The notes under the pieces: model-generated
Database searches by the model: none
Seen by the model: only the letters and a program-made list of their open reading frames with translations
Told to the model about the DNA's origin: nothing
Position numbers and translations under genes: made by a program
Shown here: positions 62,264 through 64,000 of the stretch, piece by piece
Numbering within the stretch: the stretch's first letter is position 1
Layout: every line of letters begins with the position of its first letter
Assembly (NCBI GenBank): GCA_016714745.1
Contig: JADKCG010000012.1
Span: 26,798 to 90,797, forward strand
Length of the DNA stretch: 64,000 nucleotides
Reading direction: 5' to 3'
Origin: Elusimicrobiota bacterium
GTDB taxonomy: Bacteria > Elusimicrobiota > Elusimicrobia > FEN-1173

Positions 62264-62320
62264 AACGTATTGAGTTCAGCGGCGCCGCTTTGTGGCGCCC
62301 GCTGCAATGATTGGTTATGT
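62264..62320 (-). repeat. attC site 17
   Basis: AACGTATTGAGTTCAGCGG, GCGCCGC, a TTTGTG loop, GCGCCCGCTGCAATG, and GATTGGTTATGT. Like attC 4 in its arms. Confidence 0.85.
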
Positions 62321-62339
62321 CCCAACATTGCGGCGCACC

Positions 62340-62990
62340 CTATTTAAACTCGACACCAAAAACACCGCCGCCCGGAGGCGGGCTCGTTCTACGCGGGACA
62401 ATATTTCCCCACCAATCCCTGGCGACGGTCTTCCCGTTCTCGAAACTGTAAGTTTGAAATCCGCGATGATCGTCCTGAACTGGTTTGAATGTTACCTTGT
62501 AGTCCTTGGGGATTTTTGGAATGGAAATTAAGTTCATGCTATGCAACCCCGGTCCAGAACACCCGATATCGTGGCGTTCCTGCACTTCGATGGAGTAAAT
62601 AATTTCTCTTTTCCTTGGATCTTGTGAGACTACCCTTTTGAAACCATACGCGGCGCACGAACCACTTGCCCAGTTTCCTAGAAGGACTTTCTGCGAAAAA
62701 TCGACCGCTGGGAATGCGACATCTTTGCAGGCCATATTCCTGGCTTTTGAGATTGTTTTCTGAAACTCATCGTAGGCAGGTTGATTGTCAATGACAAGTT
62801 TCTCTTCTAGAAAGGACGCGCCTTTACGGCGTTCAAACTCAGGAGTGTCTATTAAGCTAGACAAAATGAAGCACCGCTCGTGTATATCAACCACTTCAAA
62901 TTTTATCGGTAATTTATCTTCAGCACTCAGCGTTGGAACACTCATTAAGATTCCGATAATGATTAACGAACTCGCGTACAAATTATTCAT
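62340..62990 (-). CDS. Exported hypothetical protein (cassette gene)
   Basis: A 216-residue protein with a signal peptide (MNNLYASSLIIIGILMSVPTLSAED). The mature part is beta-rich with four Cys (HERCFILSSLIDT; MACKDVAFPAVDFSQKVLLG; GSCAAYGFKR; HDIGCSGPGLHSM), fitting an oxidised periplasmic protein. The C-terminus is Pro/Gly-rich. It resembles YajG- or lipoprotein-like folds only weakly, so no family is given. It is the cassette nearest the presumed integrase side in this window. Confidence 0.72.
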   Translation of the reverse strand: MNNLYASSLIIIGILMSVPTLSAEDKLPIKFEVVDIHERCFILSSLIDTPEFERRKGASFLEEKLVIDNQPAYDEFQKTISKARNMACKDVAFPAVDFSQKVLLGNWASGSCAAYGFKRVVSQDPRKREIIYSIEVQERHDIGCSGPGLHSMNLISIPKIPKDYKVTFKPVQDDHRGFQTYSFENGKTVARDWWGNIVPRRTSPPPGGGVFGVEFK

Positions 62991-63053
62991 AGCTAGACCT
63001 CAATAAACAGCGCAGGGCGCAATCTTTTTTTTAGTTGAAATTGGCCACGGTTT

Positions 63054-64000
63054 TCACGCCGCTTGGTCCAATTTTGCATCCTGAATCTTCATTCGGGCCA
63101 TCTGCATGGCTCTCCTTAACGCTGGCAAATGCGTATATCCTTTGATGATCCTCAACCTCGGCTCAATTTCCAATAAAGTCGTGGCCACCCAGCGTTGCCG
63201 CTGATCACTCGTTTTCCAACGCGTCACCCGCGCCGTTCGTTGCTCAAGAAGTCCGTTGATGTTCTCCACGATGTTCGTGGTCTTCAAACTGATTCCAAGC
63301 TCCTTAAACACCCCCAACCGATGAAGCGTCAGCGTTTCCTCAAATCCTTCGTCCAAACTCGCCACGGCCGACAAGTTTACCGCCTTAAGCTCCGCCCGGA
63401 TGGTCAGTAAACGTTTCTTCGCCTCGTCGTAGGTCGGTTTTTCATATCCCGCCTGGAGTTTATTTCGAAACTCTTCTTGCCGCTCTTTCGGAAGATAGCC
63501 CACCACGTTTTCCCTCTTGTGGAGCTGGCACCGTTGGACGTGCCCCATCTCGCCCAAAACGACATTGACCGCTTTCCGCAGGCCCTTTCCGCCATCCAGA
63601 GCGACGAGCATGTCGTGTTCGATCGACAATCCTCGGTTGATCAGCCCATTCAGAAAATCCCGGCACACTTCATACCGTTCCGTGCTGGCCTCAACGATCC
63701 CCAGAATGGCTTTCCGCCCATCCAGCCGAATCCCCACCGCCACGATCACCTCGTTGTCTCCGAAAAACTTTCCATCCATCACCAGGGCAACAATATCCAA
63801 ATCTTTCAGGGACCGTTCCTGTAGTTCCCTCAGCTTTCGCCCCGAGGCACGGATCCACAACCGCGACACGCTGTCGCGTTTGATCCCAAATGTCTCGGGA
63901 ACCGATATCGCCGCGCCTTCGTAATTCCCCGTGCTGATCCCTCGGATCACGCGCCTTAAAGCGCACTCTTCGATCATCCCTGCTTCCTGGAGCCGTCGGT
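63054..64000 (-). CDS. IS256-family (mutator-type) transposase, cut by window edge
   Basis: At least 307 residues; the frame remains open to the right edge. Signature parts: DIVALVMDGKFFGDNEVIVAV, DGRKAILGIVEASTERYEVC, MLVALDGGKGLRKAVNVV, QRCQLHKRENVVGYLP and TTNIVENINGLLEQRTARVTRWKT. The DDE residues are in the expected places (MDG, DGGKGL, the E of VENIN). It is unrelated to the IS1182-like copies. The 3' inverted repeat is not obvious in 62991-63053. Confidence 0.9.
   Translation of the reverse strand, partial: RRLQEAGMIEECALRRVIRGISTGNYEGAAISVPETFGIKRDSVSRLWIRASGRKLRELQERSLKDLDIVALVMDGKFFGDNEVIVAVGIRLDGRKAILGIVEASTERYEVCRDFLNGLINRGLSIEHDMLVALDGGKGLRKAVNVVLGEMGHVQRCQLHKRENVVGYLPKERQEEFRNKLQAGYEKPTYDEAKKRLLTIRAELKAVNLSAVASLDEGFEETLTLHRLGVFKELGISLKTTNIVENINGLLEQRTARVTRWKTSDQRQRWVATTLLEIEPRLRIIKGYTHLPALRRAMQMARMKIQDAKLDQAA

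Noticed and set aside
42026..62320. CRISPR array, because short palindromic units recur
   Set aside because: Unit spacing is irregular (about 160 bp to several kb), the units are 55-130 bp, spacers hold genes, and no cas genes are seen. The GTTRRRY/RYYYAAC ends identify attC.

Overview
The window reads as one stretch of a Gram-negative bacterial chromosome of moderately high GC, probably from a metagenome-derived lineage near Omnitrophota or Elusimicrobiota. The clues are a complete lipid A, Kdo and heptose gene set, SecDF-YajC, a GspE/PilB ATPase, and very long multidomain exported proteins of the kind reported from Omnitrophota. The phylum is an inference; no rRNA gene is present to settle it.

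Positions 1-12 kb hold two giant genes. The first is open at the left edge and starts as a pyruvate,phosphate-dikinase-like ATP-grasp protein that runs through a swivelling (phosphohistidine) domain into a long novel tail. The second (4386-11823) encodes a signal peptide, a novel 'FHTEG' region, membrane segments, a calcineurin-like phosphoesterase and ACT-like repeats. Both are cut by frameshifts, nearly all in homopolymer runs, and the reading resumes in register with conserved sequence. Assembly errors are the simplest explanation, but true decay cannot be excluded.

Positions 11.9-40.2 kb are ordinary chromosomal genes. A small wHTH regulator with an operator-covered, leaderless promoter precedes an unknown gene. 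Then come tgt, yajC-secD-secF, a long co-directional envelope operon (DUF374 acyltransferase, waaA, two GT9 heptosyltransferases, two GT4, GT2, NodB deacetylase, lpxK, lpxL-like acyltransferase, GT2, ICMT-like, DUF3108, hldE-type kinase, kdsB, pyrG), a GspE/PilB ATPase, a broken glpD, a LOG-family protein and a TrpB2-type tryptophan synthase. Small MITE-like repeats lie between some of these genes.

Positions 40.5-64 kb are accessory. A tRNA-Leu(UAA), whose 3' end is duplicated 140 bp downstream, and a methyltransferase gene with an in-frame stop precede a sedentary chromosomal integron array. I count about 17 attC sites in one orientation. Cassette genes run on the minus strand and end in or at an attC. 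They include MazEF, BrnT with its partner, DUF4160/DUF2442, DUF2283 with a partner, a NERD protein and several small exported or membrane proteins. No integron integrase is visible; by orientation it should lie beyond 64 kb.

The array is heavily parasitised. Five copies of an IS1182-like element all sit in the same orientation at AACG in the attC crossover arm, each flanked by AACG repeats. Three of them carry the same nested ~308 bp MITE or its remnant. An ORF-less group IIC-type intron interrupts one attC at the TTGT/T position, and a second group II intron with a reverse transcriptase lies at another cassette junction. An IS256-family transposase runs off the right edge. The attC-directed IS1182-like element and its MITE passenger are the most novel part of the window.
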